DNA of 64,000 bases, from positions 62,001-126,000 of the forward strand of contig CAVVGZ010000005.1 of NCBI GenBank assembly GCA_963747965.1, given 5' to 3'. Position 1 is the stretch's first letter; each line of letters opens with the position of its first letter. The notes under the pieces are model-generated. The model ran no database searches. It saw only the letters and a program-made list of their open reading frames with translations, and was not told where the DNA came from. The position numbers were made by a program, and so were the translations under genes. This document shows, piece by piece, positions 54,131 through 62,200 of the stretch. This DNA comes from CAVVGZ01 sp963747965 (GTDB lineage: Bacteria; Chloroflexota; Anaerolineae; Anaerolineales; Anaerolineaceae).

Positions 54131-55159
54131 ATGAAGGAACTTGATAAAAAAATTGAGGTGCTGATCACCGTTCCGACTGAAGAAAATCTATTGGAAGAAT
54201 TGAGACGGGTGTCTCCTCAGATTAATATCACGCTTCAAACTGCAAATTCATCTGCAGACATCCCACTTGAAATCTGGCAGCGTGTGGAAGTGTTATATAC
54301 CCTTGATGCCTACCCAGAACCGGAATGGGTACCAAATCTGCGCTGGATCCAGCTGTATGTTTCAGGAGCTGATTATGCCATGACATTTCCGGTTGTACAG
54401 CAACCCAACATTCTGGTTACTACTTTGAGCGGATCTAACTCAATCATGGTTGCCGAATTTACAGTGATGCTGCTATTAATGATGGGTCATAATCTCAAGG
54501 AGCATATCTACAGGCAGCAGAATAAAACGTGGATTACAGATCAATGGAACCAGCCTGGCTTACGCCAACTTAGGGGGAGCACAGTAGGTTTGGTTGGGTA
54601 TGGCAGCATAGGCAGGCAAATAGCACATTTCTTGACACCATTTGAAGTGAATATACTGGCAGCAAAAAAGGATTTAAAACGCTTAAGGGATACTGGTTTT
54701 CATTTTAAAAACAATGGTGATCCTGAAGGCGATTTGTTTAATCGCATGTATCCAATAAAGGCTCTTAAATCGATGTTACGGGTTTGCGATTTTGTTGTCG
54801 TCTCTCTGCCTATCACATCCGCGACAAAAGGATTGATCGGGGAGGATGAACTGGCTGCCATGAAAAAAGATGCCTACCTTATTGTTGTAGGCAGGGGTGG
54901 GGTAGTTAATGAGCAAGCGTTATTAATGGCTCTTGTAAATAAATCTATCGCTGGAGCAGCCCTGGATGTATTTAATGAAGAACCATTACCCAGGGAAAAT
55001 CCACTCTGGGACGCCCCAAACTTAATAATTACACCACACATAGCCGGAATTGGTCCCAATTACGCCCGGGACGGGATGGCATTATTTTGTGAAAATATGA
55101 AAAGATATATTGATGGAACTCCGCTTTATAACCGGTTGGATCTAAAACGTGGATATTAA
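54131..55159 (+). CDS. D-2-hydroxyacid dehydrogenase family protein
   Basis: 342 residues. NAD-binding Rossmann motif GLVGYGSIGRQIAHFL. The catalytic triad is Arg in LIVVGRGGVVNEQALL, Glu in LDVFNEEPLPRENPLWD and His in LIITPHIAGIG. The substrate domain is N-terminal. Cofactor loop AAKKDLKRL lacks an obvious NAD-specific Asp. Relatives reduce glyoxylate, hydroxypyruvate or 2-oxoacids; the substrate is not determined. Confidence 0.9.
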   Translation: MKELDKKIEVLITVPTEENLLEELRRVSPQINITLQTANSSADIPLEIWQRVEVLYTLDAYPEPEWVPNLRWIQLYVSGADYAMTFPVVQQPNILVTTLSGSNSIMVAEFTVMLLLMMGHNLKEHIYRQQNKTWITDQWNQPGLRQLRGSTVGLVGYGSIGRQIAHFLTPFEVNILAAKKDLKRLRDTGFHFKNNGDPEGDLFNRMYPIKALKSMLRVCDFVVVSLPITSATKGLIGEDELAAMKKDAYLIVVGRGGVVNEQALLMALVNKSIAGAALDVFNEEPLPRENPLWDAPNLIITPHIAGIGPNYARDGMALFCENMKRYIDGTPLYNRLDLKRGY

Positions 55160-55198
55160 AAAAATTTTAAGTCCAAAATAAACGATCAAAAGATCAAT

Positions 55199-55957
55199 GT
55201 GCAAAAGCATTTTGATATCGTTTTTTTTGACCTTGGCAAAACCCTTTTATACTTCCACGGAGACAGCCAGGATGTTTTTCAAAAGGGAAAACAAAAGCTT
55301 TTTATAACCTTAAAGAAGAGACTTCCCGGACTGGATGGTCCAATGTTTCTTGCAGAATTTGACCAGAGAATCCAGGAATATTACCTGGAACGTGATGAGG
55401 GATATGTCGAATTTACAACTTACAAAATCCTTGAGCGATGTCTTGAAAATCATGGGTATTCACGAGTCTCTCCAAAATTATTGCATAAAGCCCTCGAGGG
55501 AATGTATTCCTTCTCAGAAAGATATTGGCGACCGGCAGAAGACACGATACCCACCTTGAAAACATTAAAAAACCAGGGGTATAAAATTGGGATTATCTCG
55601 AATGCGGGAGACGCCAAAAATGTCTACCGGTTAATTCACCGCAACCATCTTCGCCGGTATATGGATGTTGTTATCATATCTGCAGAAATTGGTGTCCGAA
55701 AACCAGCCCCCTTGATTTTTAAGATGGCATTAGACCATCTTGGAGGTTCTCCGCAGAACGCAGTTATGGTAGGGGATACCCTGCGGGCAGATATCCTTGG
55801 GGCGAAACAAGTTGGTATGGCTGCTATTTGGATCACCCGCCAGGCAGATACCCCTCAAAACAATGAGGATCGCTTAACCATTCTCCCGGATGCAAGCATA
55901 TCTGCCCTGAAGGAATTGCCAGAGCTGATTATCAATTGGTCAACTCAGGCAGAATAA
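55199..55957 (+). CDS. HAD-superfamily hydrolase with DxG variant motif I
   Basis: 252 residues. Motif I is FFDLGKTLLYF: the nucleophile Asp is present, but the second Asp (general acid/base) is Gly. Motif II Ser/Thr is in GIISNAGDAKN, Lys in VRKPAPLIFKMAL, and motif IV is MVGDTLRADILGAKQVGM. The helical cap lies between residues 20 and 100. GTG start 39 bases after the previous gene. Similar DLGxT proteins occur in HAD subgroups; activity is uncertain. Confidence 0.87.
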   Translation: MQKHFDIVFFDLGKTLLYFHGDSQDVFQKGKQKLFITLKKRLPGLDGPMFLAEFDQRIQEYYLERDEGYVEFTTYKILERCLENHGYSRVSPKLLHKALEGMYSFSERYWRPAEDTIPTLKTLKNQGYKIGIISNAGDAKNVYRLIHRNHLRRYMDVVIISAEIGVRKPAPLIFKMALDHLGGSPQNAVMVGDTLRADILGAKQVGMAAIWITRQADTPQNNEDRLTILPDASISALKELPELIINWSTQAE

Positions 55958-56144
55958 AATGTAATGCCATAATTATCTGATTGTTGAAAAGATGATCATT
56001 CAATATTCCCTTTCTGTAAAATAACTTAAAATTTTTCATTCCATTAATGGGCACTAAGCTGATTTTTGCCGGATGCCTGTCTCCCAACCTCCGAAATCCG
56101 CCAGAAGTTAATTATTTTATTTTCAACCTCAATAATAAACCGGC

Positions 56145-57557
56145 ATGGTAGAATTTGTAATGATGGATTTATTTGATCACGCACTTAATGAAGACCTAAA
56201 GAAGGAAGCCCCCCTGGCGGACAGACTCAGGCCAAAATCCTTTGCCGATTTTGTTGGACAGGAGCATATTATCGGTGAAGGTAAATTGCTGCGCCGGGCA
56301 ATTGAAGCAGACAGGTTGTTTTCTTCGATCATTTTCTTCGGTCCACCCGGTACAGGAAAAACTACCCTGGCGAAAATAATCGCCCAGTATACCAAGGCGC
56401 ATTTCGAGTCTATTTCTGCTGTTTTAGCAGGTGTAGCGGACCTGAGGAAAGTCATTCATGACGCCCAGGAACGGCGTAAATTATATAAAAACCGGACGAT
56501 TCTCTTTATCGATGAGGTTCACCGCTGGAATAAAGCGCAACAGGATGCATTGCTGCCCCATGTTGAAACCGGTGTTATCACTCTGATCGGTGCTACAACC
56601 CAGAACCCCTATTTTGAAGTAATCCCGGCGCTTGTCTCCCGGTCCCGCATTTTCCAGCTTGAACCATTAACCGGAGAGCAGCTCAAATATATATTAAACA
56701 GGGCGCTTGAAGACACTACAAATGGTTACGGACAACTCAAAGTTGAGCTAAGTGATCAGGCGTGTCAATTATTAATGGAATTATCGGGCGGGGATGCCAG
56801 GAATTTGCTGAATGCTCTGGAGTTGGCTGTTGAAAGTACACCCCCGGATACCGAGGGCACGATACGGCTTGACGGTGAGGTTGTACAGGAATCGATTCAA
56901 AAGCGGACGATGTTGTATGACCGCAATGGCGATGCCCACTATGACACCGTCTCGGCTTTTATCAAATCCGTGCGCGGTTCGGACCCGGATGCAGCACTTT
57001 ATTGGCTGGCTAAAATGATCTCTGCCGGTGAGGATCCCCGTTTTATTTTGCGCAGGTTGATAATCCTGGCGGGTGAGGATATCGGCCTGGCAGACCCGCA
57101 TGCGCTCCAGGTGGCTGTATCAGCGGCCTATGCGTTTGATTTTATTGGCTTTCCGGAGGGAGTTTATCCGATTGCTGAGGCGACCCTCTACCTGGCTACA
57201 GCACCCAAGTCCAACAGCGTTGGATCTTATTACAAGGCACTGGGACTTATTGAAGAGCAGGGAGTTGGTCCGGTACCAATTCATCTTATGGATTCCAGTC
57301 GAGACTCCAAAGGATTGGGGCACGGGAAGGGTTACCTTTATCCACATGACTACCCGGGGAATTATGTACTGCAGCAATATTTACCTAAGGGTTTGGAAGG
57401 GACAATTTTTTATCATCCTTCCAACCAGGGATATGAGGCTGAAATTGCCAGAAGGGTAACTGCCTGGCGGGACGCTCGAAATAATATTCAGGCAGGTAAT
57501 GGGGAAGATACCGGAAAGGAGAAAGATGGCGGTTTTCCTGTTGATCCGTCACGGTGA
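56145..57557 (+). CDS. rarA: Replication-associated recombination ATPase RarA/MgsA
   Basis: 470 residues. PLADRLRPKSFADFVGQEHIIGEG, Walker A FFGPPGTGKTTLAKIIA, Walker B RTILFIDEVHRWNKAQQDALLPHVE, sensor 1 IGATTQNPYFEV, arginine finger SRSRIFQL, then the MgsA C-terminal tetramerisation region (HYDTVSAFIKSVRGSDPDAALYWLAKM, YYKALGLIEE). It acts at stalled replication forks. The start may be ATG 56145, 56160 or 56163. Confidence 0.95.
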   Translation: MVEFVMMDLFDHALNEDLKKEAPLADRLRPKSFADFVGQEHIIGEGKLLRRAIEADRLFSSIIFFGPPGTGKTTLAKIIAQYTKAHFESISAVLAGVADLRKVIHDAQERRKLYKNRTILFIDEVHRWNKAQQDALLPHVETGVITLIGATTQNPYFEVIPALVSRSRIFQLEPLTGEQLKYILNRALEDTTNGYGQLKVELSDQACQLLMELSGGDARNLLNALELAVESTPPDTEGTIRLDGEVVQESIQKRTMLYDRNGDAHYDTVSAFIKSVRGSDPDAALYWLAKMISAGEDPRFILRRLIILAGEDIGLADPHALQVAVSAAYAFDFIGFPEGVYPIAEATLYLATAPKSNSVGSYYKALGLIEEQGVGPVPIHLMDSSRDSKGLGHGKGYLYPHDYPGNYVLQQYLPKGLEGTIFYHPSNQGYEAEIARRVTAWRDARNNIQAGNGEDTGKEKDGGFPVDPSR

Positions 57558-58158
57558 AAATGACAGCATAACCAGGGACACATTGGCTGGCAGAACGCCC
57601 GGGGTCCATCTCAATGATGAGGGGATGAGCCAGGCTGTCAGGATTGCTAAAACATTATCGGATTTTACAATCAAAGCAATCTACAGCAGTCCGTTAGACA
57701 GGGCGTTGGAAACTGCCAGACCGACAGCTGAATTGATGCGGTTACCCGTTCTCATTGCCCCGGGATTAATCGAGGCTGATTATGGCAGCTGGCAGGGTCA
57801 ATCATTTAAAACACTGCGCAGGTTAAAATTGTGGAGGATGGTCCATGAAACCCCAACAAAAGTTCGCTATCCTGGGGGGGAAAGCATCCTGGAAATCCAC
57901 GAACGGGTGGTGAAAGAAATAGATGACCTGGCGGGAAAATATGGTGAAAAAGATGTTGTTGCAGTATTTTCTCATTCAGATATATTGCGCATAGCTATTT
58001 CCCATTACTTAAACATGCCGTTGGATGACTTCCACAGGCTGCAAATTGATACAGCCTCCATCACCGTCCTGACCCTAAGCACAGCAAAGCCGCGCCTGAG
58101 CCATATCAATATCACCGATACGATAAAATTGGAAAGGCACCAGGCCAGGCAAGGGTAA
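57526..58158 (+). CDS. Histidine phosphatase family protein
   Basis: 210 residues. Catalytic LLIRHGEND near the N-terminus, YSSPLDRALETARPTA, EADYGSWQGQSF and the second His in AVFSHSDILRIAI. ATG 57526 follows AAAGGAG and overlaps the end of rarA by 32 bases. Related to phosphoglycerate-mutase-like phosphatases (CobC/GpmB types); the substrate is unknown. Confidence 0.92.
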   Translation: MAVFLLIRHGENDSITRDTLAGRTPGVHLNDEGMSQAVRIAKTLSDFTIKAIYSSPLDRALETARPTAELMRLPVLIAPGLIEADYGSWQGQSFKTLRRLKLWRMVHETPTKVRYPGGESILEIHERVVKEIDDLAGKYGEKDVVAVFSHSDILRIAISHYLNMPLDDFHRLQIDTASITVLTLSTAKPRLSHINITDTIKLERHQARQG

Positions 58159-58162
58159 TTCT

Positions 58163-58360
58163 ATGTGTTTGATTCCAGGCATTGAAACGGAAATGCTCCA
58201 CACAAAACTATACCAGATGGGGGTCCTGGACGAGCGCGAAACTGCAGGAACAGCCCTTGAATCGCTCAAAATTGTTCAGGTGACCTATCTCCTGATAAAC
58301 GAGCATTTTCCCAAGACGGCTGGCGTACCTGCCTCAGCTTTCGGGAGACGAAAGAAATGA
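58163..58360 (+). CDS. Small protein, unknown
   Basis: 65 residues (MCLIPGIETEMLHTKLYQMG...), starting 5 bases after the histidine phosphatase with AAGGG 8 bases upstream. Its stop overlaps the next small ORF as ATGA. No domain recognised; the tight spacing supports a real gene. Confidence 0.55.
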   Translation: MCLIPGIETEMLHTKLYQMGVLDERETAGTALESLKIVQVTYLLINEHFPKTAGVPASAFGRRKK

Positions 58361-58527
58361 AATTGAGGTTATGGGTCATCACAGATGCCGCATACCCTGA
58401 TCTGACAATGAGGCTGGAAAAAGAAAGGCGGTATGGGCCTGTACCCGTTGAGTTGAAACCAGGATTGGAAAGCATTGAATTAAGAATGAAAAATCCGGAA
58501 CTTAAAAGATTAAAGGACCGGATTTGA
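58357..58527 (+). CDS. Small protein, unknown (56 residues)
   Basis: Starts MKLRLWVITDAAYPDL and ends in a basic/charged helix (MKNPELKRLKDRI). It overlaps the preceding small ORF by four bases (ATGA), a typical coupled junction. No family recognised. Confidence 0.5.
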   Translation: MKLRLWVITDAAYPDLTMRLEKERRYGPVPVELKPGLESIELRMKNPELKRLKDRI

Positions 58528-58536
58528 TTTCATACC

Positions 58537-58552
58537 AGCCAGCATACTGGCT
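58537..58552. terminator. Hairpin in convergent gap (possible terminator)
   Basis: AGCCAG/CTGGCT with a 4-base loop between the end of the small ORF (plus) and ptsI (minus). No U-run, so weak support. Confidence 0.3.
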
Positions 58553-58562
58553 TCATGCAAAA

Positions 58563-60293
58563 TCAGCAAACATCCATTTTTCGATTAACCTCAATCATAT
58601 AATTCTTTACCGCTGCGATGGTAGGAAGGGTCAACGCCTCGATTGCAATTTTTTCACACTCCGATTTATCCAGCATACGCATCAGGTACTTGATGCAGGG
58701 GATGGAGGTATGTGCCATACTGAATTCATCCAGACCCAGGCCGAGCAGCAGGGGAGCTGCCAGGGGATCGCCGGCCATTTCCCCGCATAACCCCACCCAT
58801 TTTCCTTTGGCATGCGCATCTGTGATCGTTTTGTGGATCAGCCGGATTACGGCAGGGTGGAAAGGACTGGCGAGGTTGGCGACGCGTTCATTGCCGCGGT
58901 CTACTGCCACGGTGTACTGGGTGAGGTCATTGGTTCCGATACTGAAGAAATCGACATAGTCCGAGATTTCACTAACCTGCATAACCGCTGAGGGAACCTC
59001 AACCATAATTCCATACTGCAATTTTTGGGGAACCGGGATGCCCTTCCTGTGGAGGTCTTGCTTAACTTTTTCCAACATCTCCCGGGCGTTGATGACCTCA
59101 TCGATATTGGATATCATCGGAATCATGATGCGCAGGTCGCTTTTTTCACCTGCCTGAAGCAAGGCTGAGAACTGCTGCTCCAGGACTTCCGGGCGTTCGC
59201 TTACCATGCGGATGGCGCGCCATCCCAGGAATGGATTATCTTCTTTTTGAAGTCCCAGATAGGGCACACTCTTGTCACCGCCGATATCCAGGGTACGGAC
59301 AACCACCGGGCGGTCTCCCATGGCCTCAAAAATTTCCCTGTAGATTTTGATCTGTTCATCTACTGTCGGGAGAGCAGTACGGTCCATGTAAAGGAATTCT
59401 GTACGTAACAATCCGACACCTTCTGCTCCATATTCCACCGCAATCCTGGCATCGTCTGCGCTGCCAATATTGGCTACAATCTCCACTGCAACCCCATCTG
59501 TAGTTACTGCAGGTTCATGTGTAGAAGCAAATTGGACCGCCGATTTGTCCTCGAGGTCTTGCTGATTTTTCTTGGCTGTCCGGATTTCATTTTCATCCGG
59601 CTTGATGACTACTGTCCCATCTCCTCCATTAATGATAAGGATGGATTCTTCCTCAATTTCTTCCAGGACGAACGGGGCGCTGACGATGGCTGGAACACCA
59701 AGGCTGCGCGCCATAATGGCCACATGGGAGGTTGGCCCACCTTTTATTGTGCAAAACCCCAGGATGACTTTCTTGTCAAATTGAACTGTATCAGAAGGGT
59801 ACAACTCTTCGGCAGCGATAACCACCGGGAAGGGCGGATTGGTATTCTGCCCTTTACCGGCGCCCGACAGGCATTGGATGATCCTGCGCCCGACATCCTG
59901 AATATCCTGGGCGCGTGCCTGGAAATATTCATCTTCGAGGGCAAGCAGCATATTGGCATAGTACTCAACACCTTCCTGAACTGCAGGCTCAGCATTGATC
60001 CTCTTTTCACGGATGATCTTTTTTACAGTGTCAATGAACTCGGGGTCCTCCAACACCATGGCATGAGCCTGGAAAATGGCAGCCTCTTCCTCCCCAACCA
60101 TCGCCAGGGTACGGATGTGCAGGTCTTCCAATTGTTTTTTAGATTCCATAAGGGCGCTGTCAAGGCGTAGTTGTTCTGCAATTGGATCGCTGTTCGAAAT
60201 TGTTCTAACTTCTACCTTTATTGGCCGGTAAATCCAGGCAGGACCAATTGCTATACCAGGGGAGGCACCGATCCCTTTTATGATTGTTGACAT
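58563..60293 (-). CDS. ptsI: PTS enzyme I
   Basis: 576 residues. Phosphoenolpyruvate-HPr phosphotransferase. N-terminal HPr-binding domain, active-site His in GGPTSHVAIMARSLGVPAIV, PEP-binding region LLRTEFLYMDR and SIGTNDLTQYTVAVDRGNE, and the C-terminal Cys in WVGLCGEMAGDPLAAPLLLGLG. ATG 60293 lies one base after the ptsH stop (TAAtATG), so the genes are coupled. Confidence 0.96.
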   Translation of the reverse strand: MSTIIKGIGASPGIAIGPAWIYRPIKVEVRTISNSDPIAEQLRLDSALMESKKQLEDLHIRTLAMVGEEEAAIFQAHAMVLEDPEFIDTVKKIIREKRINAEPAVQEGVEYYANMLLALEDEYFQARAQDIQDVGRRIIQCLSGAGKGQNTNPPFPVVIAAEELYPSDTVQFDKKVILGFCTIKGGPTSHVAIMARSLGVPAIVSAPFVLEEIEEESILIINGGDGTVVIKPDENEIRTAKKNQQDLEDKSAVQFASTHEPAVTTDGVAVEIVANIGSADDARIAVEYGAEGVGLLRTEFLYMDRTALPTVDEQIKIYREIFEAMGDRPVVVRTLDIGGDKSVPYLGLQKEDNPFLGWRAIRMVSERPEVLEQQFSALLQAGEKSDLRIMIPMISNIDEVINAREMLEKVKQDLHRKGIPVPQKLQYGIMVEVPSAVMQVSEISDYVDFFSIGTNDLTQYTVAVDRGNERVANLASPFHPAVIRLIHKTITDAHAKGKWVGLCGEMAGDPLAAPLLLGLGLDEFSMAHTSIPCIKYLMRMLDKSECEKIAIEALTLPTIAAVKNYMIEVNRKMDVC

Positions 60294-60294
60294 A

Positions 60295-60564
60295 TTAACC
60301 CCCTTCACCGAAATTGCTCTCGATTAATTCAGTCAGTGCCTGTATAGCCTGATCGGAATCTTCTCCTTCAGCTTTGATGGTGATGTTTGCCCCTTGATTT
60401 GCACCCAATGTAAGTACCGAGAGGATACTCTTGGCATTGATGTCCTTTTCGCCATAAACCACACGGACATTGGATTTAAACTGACTGGCAGTTTTTACAA
60501 AAACGGATGCTGGCCTGGCATGGAGTCCGGATGGATGTTGAACGGTAAGATTTACTTCAGGCAT
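60295..60564 (-). CDS. ptsH: Phosphocarrier protein HPr
   Basis: 89 residues. Active His in SGLHARPASVFVK and the regulatory Ser in INAKSILSVLTLG (Ser46-like), which canonical HprK phosphorylates in Firmicutes. GAGGAGG is the ribosome site. No sugar-specific EII is nearby, so it may serve regulation, a dihydroxyacetone kinase or a distant EII. Confidence 0.96.
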   Translation of the reverse strand: MPEVNLTVQHPSGLHARPASVFVKTASQFKSNVRVVYGEKDINAKSILSVLTLGANQGANITIKAEGEDSDQAIQALTELIESNFGEGG

Positions 60565-60600
60565 TATAAATTCCTCCTCTTCCTAAAATAGTTGTATTAA

Positions 60601-60641
60601 TTATACAAGATAATGATTAGCTTGATCACTTAATAGTGATC
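60601..60641 (-). promoter_or_regulatory. ptsHI promoter with operator-like inverted repeat
   Basis: On the minus strand a TATAAT -10 box lies at 60606-60601. A perfect inverted repeat GATCACT-4-AGTGATC (60624-60641) covers the -35 area, where no good TTGACA is visible. The arrangement suggests an activator or repressor site. Confidence 0.5.
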
Positions 60642-60675
60642 CGTTCATTTGCACATGTAAAACTTCTCCAAGATC

Positions 60676-61896
60676 TCAAAGAGATAAGGAAGGGTCCCGT
60701 TTTTGTTTGAGTGCCAGCCAGTATGTTCCCAGCATTCCGGATATCCCGCAGAAAAAAGCAAATATTATAAACATGGTCTCCATGCCTAGCGAGGCTGCTA
60801 GTATGCCCCCCAACCAGGGGCCGATAAACATCCCAATGGAATAAATTGTCTGGTGTAATCCCATGGCAGTTGAGCGCTCATAATTTTGCACATGTTCAAT
60901 ACTCATTCCCATAAGGGTTGGGTAGGTAAGACCGGATGCCAGTCCGGCAATCAGCTGCGCAACAAAAATAATGGCGAATGTTTTTGCCTGTGATGCGATG
61001 ATTAAACTCAACGCCAGGAGAATGAAACCGATAAATGTAAAGACTACCGGTTTTATTTTTTTTACTATAAAAGAAACAGAAAAATTGCCAATCATAAACA
61101 CCATCAGATACATGCTTACCAGAAAGCTAATCATTACCTCTGATGCGCCGAGGTTGCGGGCCACAATGGGAAAAAAGCTGTAAGGTCCTGCCCAGATCAT
61201 TAATTGGGTGACTGCATCCAGTATGGATGGAAGCATGACGTCATAGCGGTTGGCAAGGATTTTTAGACCACCCAATGAAATCTTCATCCTGGCTCTTTTG
61301 GGTTCTTTTATTAGCAATACTGCCAGCAAGGCTGCTCCAGCAGATACAATTGCCAGGTTGAATGCAAGCTGATAACCGCCGATTTGATTCAGCGTGCCTG
61401 TGGAGGCAGTTGCCAGCACCCTGCCAGTTGAGTTAATAGCTGTGAGCAAGGCAGTGGCCTGCACTGCCTGGGCCGGTGGGAACAGGTTACTGAAGGCAAC
61501 CACGAGGGGAACCCATGTGGCAGCTGCCACACCGGTAAAGGACCTTCCCACCAGCAGCATGAATGAATTCTCTGCATGGCCCATCAGAAGGGCGCCAGCC
61601 GCGGAAAAGATATAGCCGGTGATAATAAATGGCTTGTATTTTCCCAGCCAATCCGAGCCGATGCCCATTGGTAGGCGAATTAGACCCTGCCACAGCCCAT
61701 ACATGGATAGGATTGTTCCCACAATAACCAGGTTACCGGCAATACCCTGGATGTAAATGGGCAGCGTCGGCATATAGATATACATGGAAATCCAATAGAA
61801 AAAAACAGAGATGGAATACAAAATTACGAGTTTTCGGTTGGATTGCCCCCTGGTGGGATTTTCCCTGCCGGGATCCTGGATGGGTGTGGTTGTCAT
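60676..61896 (-). CDS. MFS transporter
   Basis: 406 residues, twelve predicted membrane helices. MFS landmarks: the loop 2-3 motif GLIRLPMGIGSDWLGKYKP (GxxxDRxGxR-like), GRSFTGVAAATWVPLVVAF and, in the second half, YERSTAMGLHQTIYSIGMFIGPWLGG. These match drug/sugar-efflux type members; the substrate is unknown. Confidence 0.92.
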   Translation of the reverse strand: MTTTPIQDPGRENPTRGQSNRKLVILYSISVFFYWISMYIYMPTLPIYIQGIAGNLVIVGTILSMYGLWQGLIRLPMGIGSDWLGKYKPFIITGYIFSAAGALLMGHAENSFMLLVGRSFTGVAAATWVPLVVAFSNLFPPAQAVQATALLTAINSTGRVLATASTGTLNQIGGYQLAFNLAIVSAGAALLAVLLIKEPKRARMKISLGGLKILANRYDVMLPSILDAVTQLMIWAGPYSFFPIVARNLGASEVMISFLVSMYLMVFMIGNFSVSFIVKKIKPVVFTFIGFILLALSLIIASQAKTFAIIFVAQLIAGLASGLTYPTLMGMSIEHVQNYERSTAMGLHQTIYSIGMFIGPWLGGILAASLGMETMFIIFAFFCGISGMLGTYWLALKQKRDPSLSL

Positions 61897-61999
61897 GCAG
61901 TGATGCCGCCTGGTGGATTGTTAGAATGTGGATATGGGTTCTGGATCCGACTATGGATATAGTATACTTCCTAAAATAAAATAATAGTGCGTCCAACAG

Positions 62000-62200
62000 G
62001 TGCAAATAACCCTGACGGATGGACGAACCGTTGACTCGCAAGTATTTGTGTGGAGTGCCTGTTGGACTGGGTGGAAGGTAATCTGGTTTAATCCACAGGG
62101 ACCGGTTAACGGTGGAATAAAACGGACTGTTGAGTTTCCCACCAGCTGTACTTTTTGCGGGACTAACCTGGATGATAAGAAACTTATCGGTATGGATTGA
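62000..62200 (+). CDS. Small protein with CxxC motif
   Basis: 66 residues from GTG 62000. Trp-rich first half (VFVWSACWTGWKVIWFNPQGP) and a TSCTFCGT pair that could bind a metal. Its stop TGA overlaps the ATG of the YgiQ gene by one base (TGATG), suggesting coupling. No family recognised. Confidence 0.5.
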   Translation: MQITLTDGRTVDSQVFVWSACWTGWKVIWFNPQGPVNGGIKRTVEFPTSCTFCGTNLDDKKLIGMD

